From assembly GCA_928212115.1 (NCBI GenBank), contig CAKMRJ010004445.1, forward strand, positions 86,341,706 to 86,405,705: a stretch of DNA of 64,000 nt. The letters are read 5' to 3'. This stretch comes from Lactuca virosa (lineage: Eukaryota > Streptophyta > Magnoliopsida > Asterales > Asteraceae). The position numbers were made by a program, and so were the translations under genes. Below, piece after piece: positions 22,207 to 34,847 of the stretch. The notes under the pieces were generated by a model. That model worked only from the letters and a program-made list of their open reading frames with translations. It made no database searches and had not been told where the DNA came from. How positions within the stretch are numbered: the stretch's first letter is position 1; every line of letters begins with the position of its first letter.

Positions 22207-22620
22207 ATGCTATCGATGAATGGAAAAGGCATTGGATAGTGGATGTGGCTTGCATGAATATTTCTTGTAAAGAAACCTGTTTGATGATGGTTGGAGACAT
22301 CGTTGGTGATGAAGATAAAGATATCAATTAACTCGAAATCATGTTGTGTGCTAGGTTTTGTAGTAATTAAAAAAAGTAAATATAACCCCCCCCCCCCCCC
22401 CCCCCCCCCCCCATTCGGTTTCCTGTTTCCTGCCATCACTCTATCCCTCGGTAGCAGTTTTGTTATAATAATGGCATTTAAAAAAAGGTAGTTGGGTTGT
22501 TAAGAAATCTGTAAGTGTATATTTAAAGGACTTCGTTGTTAAAATATTATATTAAGAAATACTTGGTAAAAGATACACCATGTTCCCACTTGCATTATTC
22601 ACTGTAACTTAGTTTTAAAA
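22207..22620 (-). pseudogene. 5' relic of a second CYP79 copy
   Basis: Minus-strand ATG at about 22,300 followed by SPTII, equal to the MTPTII start of the gene at 20,575; then a deletion of most of the membrane anchor, the FLYKK motif in another frame (about 22,275-22,262), and traces of the LPFIG region before the CACTA-like terminus at 22,206. Upstream flank homology continues to about 22,620. A tandem CYP79 duplicate therefore once stood here. A 27-bp C run (22,386-22,412) lies in its 5' flank. Confidence 0.65.
22386..22412. repeat. Poly(C) run of 27
   Basis: Uninterrupted C27 in the 5' flank of the CYP79 relic. Length may be affected by sequencing of homopolymers. Confidence 0.95.
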
Positions 22621-23230
22621 TGTGACGTATCTAATGAAAAATATACCATGCATAATAGGACAAAACAATTTGAGCGTATGAGGTATGCTTCATGTTTATC
22701 TATAGTTCCATCAAGAATTAGATGGCCAGAAATGAAAAGATTTTCTCCTGTAAAAGATTGGCATAGATTTAGTAGAGGAGTATTTTGTTTCCAATTTGCT
22801 GTTTGCGAGCATGGGCGGCACACGAGCAGTATAAATAGGGGCCAAAACAAGGACATACAAATAAAAAAAATCAAATGAGAACAAAATCAATGTGTTTATC
22901 CTATATAATTAATAGTTCACTGTAAAAAGATATGTATCATAAAATAATTGATTTCATGATGATTTGTTTTTTTTTTTTTTCAGAATCGATATTCGAATAA
23001 CATGTCTTCTTTATATAACTTAATATCCTAATAAAAGCTATAGCAAACTTATACTTTGTCTTTTTTATATATCTTCATATCCAAATAAAAAACAATACAA
23101 AAACAACAATTACACTAATATAAATATAAAAACAAACATTAGATTACAATTAAATACAAAATTACATATTTGGTAGAAGTTTTTAATGAAAAACTAATTA
23201 AAATAAACACAAAAGATAACACTCGACATA
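22621..23230. other. Intergenic, AT-rich
   Basis: No supported gene. An open frame at 22,648-22,878 has no recognisable motif. Ends at the TATTT duplication of element M (23,231-23,235). Confidence 0.6.
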
Positions 23231-23235
23231 TATTT

Positions 23236-24093
23236 TATTAGATTAGGTGTCTAAGCCCATTACTATAATTGATATGTACTTGAATTGATAGTAGCAATGT
23301 CCTTTTGGGTTGCCTTCAAACCTGGCAATTGAATATGATAACTGTTGGAGACAGAAAAATAATTTATTAATTTATTACTTGGTTAATAAATTAATTTAAT
23401 CAAGATAAATAATTTATTAATGTATTATGGATATAATATATTAATTAGAAATCATATTATTTAATTAATATTAATCAGAAATTAATTTGGAATTAATTTT
23501 AGGATTAAAGGAATTAACTGAAACTGCAGGGACTAAAGGTGACAATGTTCAAAAGTTGAGCATTGAGCATTCTAGAACCTCCCTTAGAGGTGGGGAACGA
23601 AATCTAGAGTGTCCTAGGGTTTCCTTGGGCTCTAAGGGTGCCTTGGAATCCTTAGGGAGGAAGTTAAGGGATTAGGGTTATCTAAGATATACATGCCTTA
23701 TCCTAAACCTTCCTTATCACCTATATAAACCCCTATAGGGTTGGATTTCATAAAAGGCACTCCAAGAAAGGCTAAGGGCCGAAATTCTACTCTACTTCTC
23801 TCTCTCTAAAGTAATCATTGGTTGCTAGGTTTGTTTGTGAGCCATTAGAGGCGCGACACTTGTGTCGCTTGCTACCAAAGTTCAAGATCTTCAAGGATTT
23901 GATTGTTATTACAATATAACAATCAATGTATGTATCCTAACCCTAATTATATGTTAATTCAGAAAATTACATGTGCCTCCTAGGGTTTCTAGTTTTTATG
24001 TTCAATGCTTGTATGTCTAATAGTGAAAACATAGATCCTCAAATTAGGGTTGCATGCACACATAGGATTGTTTGCTATGTATAAAACCTATCA
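23236..24093 (+). repeat. 5' LTR of element M (858 bp)
   Basis: Matches the 3' LTR almost base for base (GATTAGGTGTCTAAGCCC ... AAAACCTATCA). Contains a TATATAAACCCC TATA-box-like site at about 23,723, GGCGCGACACTTGTGTCGC (a hairpin) near 23,850 and an AT-rich 5' part. Confidence 0.92.
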
Positions 24094-24094
24094 G

Positions 24095-24106
24095 TGGTAT
24101 CAGAGC
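24095..24106 (+). other. Primer binding site of element M
   Basis: TGGTATCAGAGC, one base after the LTR; perfect initiator tRNA-Met complement. Confidence 0.95.
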
Positions 24107-25485
24107 GTATGGTTTTTGTTTTCAATTAGATTTGGTACAATTGATTGAACTAGACAATATTAGGGTTTATGGCTATTAAACCCTAAGGCCTATAAATTTT
24201 CGCAAATTAGGGTTTAAGAACCCTGTTTTTCGAAAATCCCTAAGGGTTTTCAAACCCTTTCCTTTGGCCACCTTGGAGTTGAAATCTAGGTTTCCTAATC
24301 CTAGGGTTTTTGATTTTTAGGCAAGGTTGAAAGCCTTGCCTTCCACTCCAAGCAGAAGATTTCGAAATCTAAGGAATAGGTTAGTAGGTCGTTATTTTAG
24401 GTAATTATCTTGTTAATTGTTTAATTGGATAAGTAAACATATCCCTACCTAAATTTCGAAATCCATGGATAAAGGATTAAATTAAGTTAATATGGTTAAT
24501 TTAAATTGGTAATCCTTTAAGATTTAATAATTTAAATTAATTGTTTAATTTTGGATAATTATTAAATCAAAGTTTTAATATTTAAGATTTTAAAATTAAA
24601 AGGTATTAATTTTTCGAAAATTTTAAATTTGATTAAAAACCCTAGTATTTTGAAATGTTTAAAATACACCCTTATACTCTATAAAATTAAAAGTCTAATA
24701 TTATATATGTATGAGTAAAGAGTCAGTCTTACCGTTAGTAGGCCTCATTCACGAAGCTGGTCTATAAGGGGTGTTTAAGGAAGCGGCCTGTAAAATGACC
24801 GCCATTGGGTATCCACTCTTACCCACCGTACTCTTGACTAGTGGAGAGTCGTTATCCGAACGGGTAGGATAGGCCACAACCTTCCATTATAAGTATAATA
24901 CGAAGTAACTAAACACTTTTACAAATTCTCAAATCTTAGTTACTTTAGGCAAAATGTGAAAATGATGTTATTCCATGGAATTACACTTTGTACCCTTGCC
25001 GAGACAATTAGTGGAGAGTGTGTGGTTAACCGGTACACTAAGTTGGGATTGGCATTGGTTGCGAAGGGTGACTCGATGTTTTTCATAGATCAATGGAGCG
25101 TGTGTGGCTAATCGGCACACTGATTAGGTGATAATGACATTGAGTGCACCACGTACATTCGCATGGTTATTCACACCTTATTTGTGATCCTCGGCATCCC
25201 TGTCACAAATGAAGGGCATAATCGAGATTAAACATGTCATTGAAAAGTTCAATGAATCTCAAAAGATCTAGGAGTTTCAATTCATTTAAAACTTAAAATA
25301 CTTTTCTTTTTTCATGGTGGAAATTGGTAAATCGTCATTTACCTACCTTCAAATATTCTGCAACTAGATTACGGCATCCCTCTTCTAGGTTGTAGAGTAT
25401 TGTGTTGGATCCTAACCTTAATATCTCATTTGGGTGTTTTATTAAGGACTCAATCAACTGACTTGAATTTTCTCCCGTTTTGTAG
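24107..25485 (+). other. Leader of element M
   Basis: 1.38 kb of non-coding RNA leader before the gag ATG. Two related blocks of a GTGTGTGGTTAACCGGTACAC type (about 25,018 and 25,100) could fold. A 19-base block, GATTACGGCATCCCTCTTC (25,367), recurs at 27,751 and, with one change, at 28,302. Confidence 0.7.
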
Positions 25486-26154
25486 ATGTCTAGTCCTGAC
25501 AACATGGTTATTCCACCTCCTCCTATTGTTCTCCCTAACCCACAAGTTCAAAGGCTTAAAAAGTTGAAGCTCACTCAAGCCCTTTTGGCGAGTAAGCACG
25601 AAGATGGAAAGTTTGTGTGTGCACACGTCTTAGAGATGAAGTAACACATTGACAGGTTGGGTATGTTGGGTGTTTTTGTCTCCAAGGAGCTGGTTGTAGA
25701 CTGGGTTTTTAAGTCGCTTCCTGAATCATATAGTGAGTTCGTTAGAGAGTACTATATGATGGACCATGACGTGACCCTCATTAATCTCACCTATTTGCTT
25801 ATTGCTGCTGAATCAGCAATGATTTGGCGCACTGGTAAAGTAAATTTGACTGGTAGATCAAACTCCCAAATTTCCATGGACATTGAAAGTCCAGAAAAGG
25901 TAAATTCTGAGATAGCACCTTGTGCCATTCCCAAGGATTCCATTTGCTTTTATTGCCAAGAGAATGGGCATTGGAGACGAAGCTACCTTGTCTACCTGAG
26001 AGATCTAGGAGATGGGAGAGTCAAGATGAATGGCTCTACTTCAGGTAAAATCCACTATCTAACTCTATTAAGTTCCTATTTTTGATTCTTAATACATGAT
26101 GTGATAAGATTGCATTTTGATGTTTTGTAGGATCGAAGAAAAGAGAGGAAGCTT
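25486..26154 (+). pseudogene. gag: Copia gag of element M, with a putative 86-bp intron
   Basis: ATG at 25486 opens MSSPDNMVIPPPP; an in-frame TAA at 25642-25644 follows HVLEMK, then the frame goes on through LPESYSEFVREYY and LLIAAESAMIW to a zinc knuckle CFYCQENGHWRRSY in which the last Cys is Tyr. Shorter than a full copia gag: part of the region before HVLEMK is gone. After TCAG at 26044 a GTAAAA...TTTTGTAG segment (26045-26130, 86 bp) looks like an intron; splicing would add SKKREEA and stop at about 26,152-26,154 instead of the unspliced tail. Gag would coat the element RNA; here it is broken. Confidence 0.75.
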
Positions 26155-29100
26155 AAAGGAAGAAGTGAGATGAATCTGATCGCGAAGAAATGGATTTCGA
26201 TCGCATGGATTCGAAGATCAGATTTTTGAGCTGCTACTTAAGAGTTAGGATAGGTTGCTCAGGAATATTTACATAGTTTTCATTTGTAATCGCATTGTAA
26301 GGACAAAATTTTTCCGCGTTTTATAAATAAAATAAATTTTGGTTTTGTCTTATTTATTTATCCTTGCAATGGCGTTTGTGGAAATTGAGTTTTGTGTATT
26401 TCTATTATTAGCAATGATGGATGTGATTCTTTGTTATGTTATTTATGGTAATAGAGAATTTACCAAATAAGGAAAAATTCTCGTCGTCCAAGTTTCAATT
26501 GGACAGAAACTTGGAATCATACAACTAGTATTGTGTGATGAGTGAGAACCTTTGTATTTGGCAAGTTGAGACTAATTCCTTGACAAAGAGTCAAGTGAAG
26601 GACTAGGGGATCGGGTACACTTGGTTGTGCACTGGTCAAGTTCACCACGAAGAACAATAAAATTATTCGTCATGATTTACTATAGTTTAGTAAATATGGT
26701 TATACTTATAAGATTAAGTGTAATTCTGAGTTGTTGAAAGAGTTTCAATGAATGACAGAACGAATAAGAAGAATCGATTAGGCAGAAAGATAAAAGTTTC
26801 TCAAATCTGAAAAGATGGGAGAGTACTTTTGTATCATGTTTTATGATCATCTGAGTTATTATAGAACCATACCACAATTGATCCTCTAAGTACATCTTAG
26901 TGCATTTATATGGCTAAGAAGAGGAATCATGAATTGTTGAAATGGTTAAATCAAAAGATAAATCATACTTCGTTCCAAAATCAAGTCTTAGAGTTGTACT
27001 CCAAGATTGTGACATTGAGTGACACATCTTTAGTTGGCTTATAACACTTATCAAATGAGGAGTTTGAAAAAGTTTTTCTTATTCTTGTACATTTAAAATT
27101 GGTAAGTTGTGATGTCTTGGATAAGACAAAGACCAACTAGGACCAATTATGTAAAGTGTTTGTCTTGATAGGATTTCACACTAACTCTTGAATATTTGTT
27201 TGTCAAGGAATGTTTCTCGACAAGAGAATCTTATATGTCAAGAGGTCAGTGGGAGTCTTAAAGATCTTGAAAAGTTTTAAGAACTAATCAAGAGTAAACC
27301 TATATTTAATCACTAGCACACGACGTAAGGTTTGAATCTCATCGTGTTGGCATATTCTTGATTTTGTGCGATTCCAGTTGACTGTGCATGTGAATTCTAT
27401 GAGTTCTCATTTGAATGCATAAAGGCAAAGCACATTGATCAATGGAAAGTACATTGATATGTAGCGGTGAGCTGCTTAACAACCTGGAAGCAATGGTGGG
27501 GACTCGTGCTGCCATGAGGCAAGAAATTAAAAATGAACAAGTTCAATCCATTTAAGTTGAATTTGTCACAAACATTGTCTTATGATTGTTTTTATGGCAA
27601 ATTCACATGGATAGGAACCCATACACCATAAAATCTAAGTGTCATAAGGTTTCTCTCCAATTCATGAAAATGATTGTGAGGAAACGCTTTCACTAAGAGA
27701 GATTTTAAGAAGATGGCTATTGTGAAAATTGCATTCTCAAATTCGATTATGATTACGGCATCCCTCTTCATAGTTTGAATTGTGAGATTTGGCAATTGGT
27801 TTGAACAATTAATAATTATTGCTATAAGTTCTGAAATTGTTTAGACACACATGTGAGCTTTCTAAAAGGTGTGTGAGCTTAGATAAAAGCTTATCGAAGC
27901 ATCTCGTGTCAGAAATATGAACTTCGATAAGAAAGTCAATATGTATTGATTTCTAGAAGTCCAATTGATTTCTGAATACATGTCAAAGCTAGTGGGAGTA
28001 TAAGTGTTATGCTGGTAAGAAGATAATTATCATGTTAGTGGGAGCATGATTATTATTATTTGCGAGTTAGCAATATTAATTATACAAAACAAGAATTTCA
28101 ATTTGCAAAGTTGCAAGGGTTGAAGAGTTGTTTTGCTATAATTAAGGGAGAGAATATTATACTTCATTTAAAATCTAAAAGCTTAGATTGTGATATTTTA
28201 GTCAAATTTAGTCAAATATATATGAATGTTATGTTGGAATGGTTCAACGTAAGGAAATTCTATATATGGAAAGGATAATTGCGTTCTGAAAATTTGGATA
28301 TGATTATGGCATCCCTCTTCATAATCAAAATTGTGAGAATATGGAAAATAGAAATATTATAGCAGGAGACTGGTAAAGTATCACGTCTTTATGTAAGACA
28401 TTATGAATCGTGTCCCATACGCTTTGGGTATAGGATCGATTGCATATGCTATAATATCCGATCGTTCTGATTTTCCAAATGCCTAGGGCATTAAGAGGGA
28501 AAGGGACCAGAACCGGATTTGACTAAATTAATTAAACAACTGTCAAGGAAAATCTAAGGTTCGCTAATGATTGGTCGCTTGTGGACAGTTGGAAGTAAAG
28601 TATTAAATGGACCATATCGACATCATTATGAATAAGTAAGACTCTATTAAGAATGAGTTGTCATATGGCGAATATGGAAATGTTTCCATATTGGTAGTTG
28701 GATATATAAGAATCTATGTCTAGATTATAAACTTTTATGCAAGAAGGATATTCAAAGGAATGTGATTTGAATGTGAGACTTCACGTCTATGGAATTGTCT
28801 TGCAACAATATCTAATAGAGAACTTTGTAATTTCATTGGCCGGGTCTTGGTGACTTTTGTGCTGTGACATTACAAAAGGGTCATTGCATAAAATGTTTGA
28901 ATCTAACATATTATGATAGTGGTAAGAATTTGGTATTCTTACACTAGTAATGAGGATTAGAAATTGTGAATTAGCATCATTGGTAGTGTTTTTCAATTGA
29001 TCTATTTCACAAAGTAAGGACCATAGGTAAACATAGTGTGCATGCTTGGAGCATGGTACAACTAGTGTTTCAATTCAAGTAACAAGTTGTTTATATGAAA

Positions 29101-29854
29101 CATTATACAATGAATAATGAGTAATCAATATGTTGACTAAATAAAAAAATTTTTTATTTATACTCAAAAGTTTTGAGGCTATATAGGATTAAGTATTATT
29201 ATTGTGTTTCACTTTGCATGGTTTGACTTCCAGAATAACTATGTTATTCAAACATCCACAGTCGGTCATACATTGGGAGTAGGTATGAAGCAAGACTGTC
29301 ATGAGTTCGTCTGTAGATTGTCTAAAGTGTTTAGACATAGCAAAAGTTTGCTGCAGAGTTCATGAGTGCTTTAATAAGATTAGAGTATTGGATTAAACCC
29401 ACGCTCACTTGAATCACTTCATGGATTTTATCACAGGTGATTGTGAGACGATAATATCTTATATTCTTGAAACGAATAGATATGAGTTGAAGTTTGCAAA
29501 TCGGTTGCACATTGATAATACGTAAACGCACCAGTAACTTGGTGTTATAAAACGTATTGTTGTGTGTGATTTAATGAGTAAATATAGCAAGCATATGATT
29601 CGACGTTTATCCGTTCCTTTTACCCTAAGGGGATAAAAGCGATATCTGTGGGCCCCTCGATTATTGAGTGATGACACCCCAAAGCGCTTGGCCAAGCCTG
29701 GACTGATTTGATATGTTCAATTAGTCAGTCGTCATAAATTGGAAATCGGGAAACAACAGATGAACAGAGAGAATGATTGAAATCCATGTCTCGGTTCATA
29801 CAATATCTTGAGAATGGTGGAATATTAAATCCCTTATCTAAGGACACGTCATTG
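26155..29854 (+). other. Non-coding interior of element M
   Basis: No domain of pol can be read in any frame. Duplicated blocks at 27,730-27,795 and 28,280-28,345. Probably a decayed or never-coding spacer; similar interiors are expected of non-autonomous elements. Confidence 0.7.
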
Positions 29855-29859
29855 ACTAG
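29855..29859. other. Target duplication of element N (left)
   Basis: ACTAG; the right copy at 33278-33282 is ACTAA, one mismatch. Confidence 0.7.
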
Positions 29860-30196
29860 TGTTGGGGTACAAAGTTTTCCTTGAATGACTTTGTAATGTT
29901 TGACTTTTGTAAAACCCACTTGCATGTGGAGTATTAGCCTTGTGACACATGAGAGATAAAGAGTGAGAGAGAGACATGTAAACACCTCTATAAATAGTGG
30001 GTTCATACCACTTGTAGAGGTGTGCTTGAGAGATGTAAAAGTGAGTGTGTAAGTGTGTGTTATTTATGTAGTCTAGATCTAGATCAGTTTTGTGTAACAC
30101 CATATACAATCAATACATCTCTTGAACACCCAAATCACCATGTTCATTGTGCAAACTTTAATTCCGCATGCCAAAACATGTTCTTATGTCACTACA
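29860..30196 (+). repeat. 5' LTR of element N
   Basis: TGTTGGGGTACAAAG ... GTCACTACA. CTATAAATAGTGGG at 29,989 is a good TATA-box candidate. Confidence 0.92.
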
Positions 30197-30198
30197 AT

Positions 30199-30210
30199 TG
30201 GTATCAGAGC
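30199..30210 (+). other. Primer binding site of element N
   Basis: TGGTATCAGAGC, two bases after the LTR. Confidence 0.95.
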
Positions 30211-32938
30211 AGGTCTTCAAGATCAACGTGATTTTTGAAGAACGATTCTCGGTTTGGCAACATTTGTCACAATTTGAGCATTTTTGGTGAGTCTCTATCT
30301 ATGATCTCTCTTAATCTCATTGAATTCGTGCATTGCGTTCTTGATTATTTGATCGTTTTGTCTCAATGGATCAAAATTCGTTTTCACCCCATTGATTGAT
30401 CCATTTTTTGTTGCTTAGATCAAAAAGTTCTTAAACCAAATCATATTAGATCCATTAAAAGCCCAAAATTCGTATTGATATTGTATCAAGCTACCGATTA
30501 CTGTTCATGCCCATAATTTAGCCCATTGATAGTGTTGCTTGAGTCCGCAGATCGATCCAAACGAAATAATCATTGTTTTAAGCCCAATAAATTGTTAGTT
30601 CGATCCAATCAATATTATTGGTACTCATTTCTTTACTTCGTCGTTTGCTTCGATGGTGATACGTTCTGATGATAGAAACGAGTTCATCAGTTGATTTTTT
30701 TTTTCGCTTCTTCGTTCATACTAATCGATCAATAATCTGTGATTCTAAACTTGTGAATTGATTTGATTTGATGTCTTCAATATCAAAAGTCGATTATGAT
30801 CAAGTAATTTTTGATTAATTTTTTTTTTTGCTTGATGAAATTGATCAAGATCTTCCATAATTTTGGGAAGAACATGGTTAGAACAGCTGATTGAACATAT
30901 ATTGATCTACAACTTGGTGTTGGAATCTTCGATTTCATATTTCTTGATGTTTGACTTCGAAAAGTCAATCCTAGAAAAAGTCAAACACGATTTCTATGGA
31001 TTGATTCATTAAATTGAATGTTGAAATCATTGGTTTGAGTTGAATATGCGATATAGATGTCGAAATCCTGATTGATTGGAGGATCAATTTCGAAAATTGT
31101 TGGGTTTATGGTCTTGATGACGAACGAGACTTGAAAGAAGGAACACACTGAGAAAAGTTGATTTATTTGTTGTCGATGTCTGGAAAAGCGAACAATTGAT
31201 GTCGATAATCGAAGTTTTTGGTTCTCAATCGAAGATTTTGGGAGTTGGCAGTCAATTTTTGGAAGTTATGGAGTCGATGTATTTGATTATGATGTGCGAA
31301 GGCTTAGAAGTAACTGGCTAGTTGATGATTGATTTGGATTTTGATGGGTTCGAAATCTGTTTACAAGTTCGATTGTTGATGAGATAACGGATTGAGTTAC
31401 AGATCGATTGAAGGTTTAAGAAAGATTGTGGATTTTGGGTTGTTAACCAATCGAAGTCAAAATGAATGTTTACTGGGTCTTGGATTTCAACCGTGAACTG
31501 GGTATGATAACGAAGGCCGATTGATGAGTTTGTTTTTGATTCGAAGGGTTTGATGTTGCTTTTGGGTTGTATGTTGAACTCGATTTGATATTGATAAAGG
31601 CTATGAGAACGATGATTTGGAATCAAGATATTTGGGTGAATAAGATTCGAAGGGCAACAGATGGGTTTGATGTGAACAGTCGAAAAATTTTCTTTATAAC
31701 TAATGAAAATTTTTGATTGCTAATGGTTAATTTGCTTCCTTGAAACTAACGAAGAGGAGAGAGAAAATGGGCAGTTGAATTTCATACGAAGGGATAGAGA
31801 GGATTTCGTACGAAGGGTCTATGATTTTGAATGTACGAAGAGATACAGTGCTTCGTATGAATGGAAGAAGAAAACAAACAGTTACAATTTTGGTCCCTGC
31901 TCTTTTAACGAAGTGGTATAAATGGTTCAACCCTTCGTATGATTGATCAAGTCTTCGTATGATTTGAACAAATGGCAAATTTTCGAATTCAGTCCCTGAA
32001 CCTTCGAATATTTGACACTTCGAAAATTAACTGAAGTTTAGAATATTTGTCACTTTACACCCAAATTTGAAAATTGTTTAAGGCTTCGTATGTGTGGGGT
32101 TACTCTTCGTATGATTTGAAGACAAGGGGCAGAATTTTCGAAAATAGTCCATTAGGCTTCGAATGTTTGGCAGTTTGTACCCAAATTCGAAAAATGACTG
32201 TTTTTTTTGCTGAAAATTGAAGAAAATGCATTTTAGGCCCCTGCAGTTTGTGCAAATTGACGCTTTCTACCCAGCTTTGAAAAAGGGGGAGAGTTTTGCA
32301 TATTTTGCTGTTTTGGGCGCACCGGGTCACTGCAGAATTTTGAAATTGACAATTTCTACCCATTTTTGAGAAATTTTGTCAAAGGAGATCCGTGAACGAA
32401 GCTAAAAATTGATTTTTTTTGGATTTTCCGGATTGAAGCACAAAGTTTATGCCACATGTTAAGGGGGAGTTTTGACATGAAAAATGTCGAATAGAGCACG
32501 TTCTCTTTCCTTGAAGGTTTTATAATCAAGTTTCGATTATAAAAAGGGGGAGAAATTTATATGGAAATTCGAACTTGAATTTTTCATATTACGCGGATTT
32601 GACGACCGAAGTGACCTTAATTTTTGAAGCTTACGAAATGATGAAATTGGAAGTTCGGAAGTGATGTATTCGAAATGGGCTTGGTTTTATTGAAGATTTT
32701 TGGGGTGTGCTTTATGCTCAACTTTTGGTGATCAATTTGGAGTTTGAGAAGCTCGTGATCATTCGTTGATGCTCGGTTTGTACGGTCTCACATCCTAGAG
32801 CCCAAATTGAAGAATCATGGAAGAATTGAAGATTGAAGTTCGTTTCGACATGTGTCACCCTTGAGGCTCGGATTGCGTAGTTGCTCGATTTTGGAAGATT
32901 TGAAGTGGGTCATTCATTTCTAACTTTGAGGGGGAGAA
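30211..32938 (+). other. Interior of element N, non-coding
   Basis: No recognisable protein. TTCGTA(T/C)GA-type words recur between 31,780 and 32,120 (for example CTTCGTATGA, CATACGAAGG), and the longest open frames are on the antisense strand and featureless. Confidence 0.75.
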
Positions 32939-33277
32939 TGTTGGGGTACAAAGTTTTCCTTGAATGACTTTGTAATGTTTGACTTTTGTAAAACCCACTT
33001 GCATGTGGAGTATTAGCCTTGTGACACATGAGAGATAGAGAGTGAGAGAGAGAGACATGTAAACACCTCTATAAATAGTGGGTTCATACCACTTGTAGAG
33101 GTGTGCTTGAGAGATGTAAAAGTGAGTGTGTAAGTGTGTGTTATTTATGTAGTCTAGATGTAGATCATTTTTGTGTAACACCATATACAATCAATACATC
33201 TCTTGAACACCCAAATCACCATGTTCATTGTGCAAACTTTAATTCCGCATGCCAAACCATGTTCTTATGTCACTACA
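32939..33277 (+). repeat. 3' LTR of element N
   Basis: Copy of 29860-30196; preceded by CTTTGAGGGGGAGAA. Confidence 0.92.
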
Positions 33278-33282
33278 ACTAA

Positions 33283-33381
33283 GTCAGAGTTTGACAGCGG
33301 CTTTTGGTAGCTAAAATTTGCTTGTCAATATTTGAAGTTATTCTTGCAATTATACTTATTAGACTTATCCAAGTGGGAGAC
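33283..33381 (+). other. 3' end of element M interior with purine tract
   Basis: CAAGTGGGAGAC abuts the TGTTGGATTAGG start of the 3' LTR. Confidence 0.8.
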
Positions 33382-34240
33382 TGTTGGATTAGGTGTCTAA
33401 GCCCATAACTATAATTAGTATGTACTTGAATTGATAGTAGCAATGTCCTTTTGGGTTGCCTTCAAACCTAGCAATTGAATATGATAACTGTTGGAGAGAG
33501 AAGAATGATTTATTAATTTATTACTTGGTTAATAAATTAATTTAATCAAGATAAATGATTTATTAATGTATTATGGATATAATATATTAATTAGAAATCA
33601 TATTTTTTAATTAATAATTAATCAGAAATTAATTTGGAATTAATTTTAGGATTAAAGGAATTAATTGAAACTGCAGGGACTAAAGGTGAAAATGTTCAAA
33701 AGTTGAGCATTGAGCATTCTAGAACCTCCCTTAGAGGTGGGGAACGAAATCTAGAGTGTCCTAGGGTTTCCTTGGGCTCTAACGGTGCCTTGGAATCCTT
33801 AGGGAGGAAGTTAAGGGATTAGGGTTATCTAAGATACACCTGCCTTATCCTAAACCTTCCTTATCACCTATATAAACCCCTATAGGGTTGGATTTCATAA
33901 AAGGCACTCCAAGAAAGGCTAAGGGCTGAAATTCTACTCTACTTCTCTCTCTCCAAAGTAATCCTTGGTTGCTAGGTTTGTTTGTGAGCCATTAGAGGCG
34001 CGACACTTGTGTCGCTTGCTACCAAAGTTCAAGATCTTCAAAGCTTTGATTGTTATTACAATATAACAGTCAAGGTATGTATCCTAACCCTAATTATATG
34101 TTAATTTCGAAAATTCCATGTGCCTCCTAGGGTTTCTAGTTTTTGTGTTCAATGCTTGTACGTCTAATAGTGAAAACATAGATCCTTAAATTAGGGTTGC
34201 ATGCACACATAGGATTGGTTGCTATGTATAAAACCTATCA
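33382..34240 (+). repeat. 3' LTR of element M (859 bp)
   Basis: Starts TGTTGGATTAGGTG, ends AAACCTATCA, then TATTT. A small ORF copied in both LTRs (23,487 and 33,634) is a by-product, not a gene. Confidence 0.92.
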
Positions 34241-34245
34241 TATTT

Positions 34246-34847
34246 GACTAGACTTTAGAAGAGAAACTGTCAGTGGTACAATCTACCAGAAGAAATAATT
34301 AAAAAACAATTTGGCATTAATGTGGCTGGCAAACACATTTGACAGTAAAAATCCTCTAGTACAGTTAAATAAAAAAAATAGAGCAAAAAGTTAATTAATT
34401 GAAAACTGACATGAGGATAAAACAAAAACCAAGCAAAACTATAACCCAAAAGGCAATATCTTTATATTGATTACATCCCTCCTCATAAGTCACAAACACA
34501 ACCGGAGAAAAAGAACTCAAATGATATGATTACTAATGAGGCTTCAAGTATGCAAGCAATGGGAAAAATCCCTGAAGGTGAGTGACGGAGTGTGTGCAAA
34601 GAGTGGAGGACATGTGATGGGTGAGATTCCATTTGAAGTGAAGACTATGGGAAGTAGTGTGTTTTCAGTAGCGGTTATGGATACATTATCTTTTTTCTCC
34701 GGTTTGATTTATTTCATATAACTTTCTTCGCTTCTTTAATCTTAAATTGAATATGTTTCGAAAATCCAGCTGGCCATTGTAGTAATTATCCTTAAATAAT
34801 AGACTGATTTATAAATCTTTAGATATTATAAGGCTAAAAAACAGGGG
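34246..34847. other. Pre-insertion flank of element M; no recognised gene
   Basis: An open frame at 34,536-34,721 (61 codons) has no motif I know. Otherwise AT-rich. This continues the sequence interrupted at 23,235. Confidence 0.5.

Larger units (their letters stand above)
29860..33277 (+). mobile_element. Non-coding LTR element N, complete (3.42 kb), nested in M
   Basis: Nearly identical LTRs at 29860-30196 and 32939-33277, initiator-Met primer site, purine tract TTGAGGGGGAGAA before the 3' LTR, 2.7 kb interior without gag or pol. The LTRs differ at only a handful of positions plus a 2-bp indel, so this is among the youngest insertions in the window. Short LTR, TGTTGGGG start and purine tract fit a non-autonomous copia (Sirevirus-like) element. 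Confidence 0.88.
23236..34240 (+). mobile_element. Copia-type element M, gag-only, complete (11.0 kb including nested N)
   Basis: LTRs at 23236-24093 and 33382-34240 with the 5-bp duplication TATTT on both sides (23231-23235; 34241-34245). Initiator-Met primer site, leader, decayed gag, 3.7 kb of non-coding interior interrupted by element N, a purine tract AAGTGGGAGAC, 3' LTR. No protease, integrase, RT or RNase H anywhere. The first LTR has TATTAG where the other has TGTTGG, consistent with G-to-A decay of its TG end. Confidence 0.92.

Noticed and set aside
22386..22412. C27 run as a biological signal
   Set aside because: Could be a real slippage product or a homopolymer/assembly artefact; nothing around it suggests function.
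23487..23675. ORF also present at 33,634-33,822
   Set aside because: Present twice only because it is in both LTRs of M; begins and ends without any motif.
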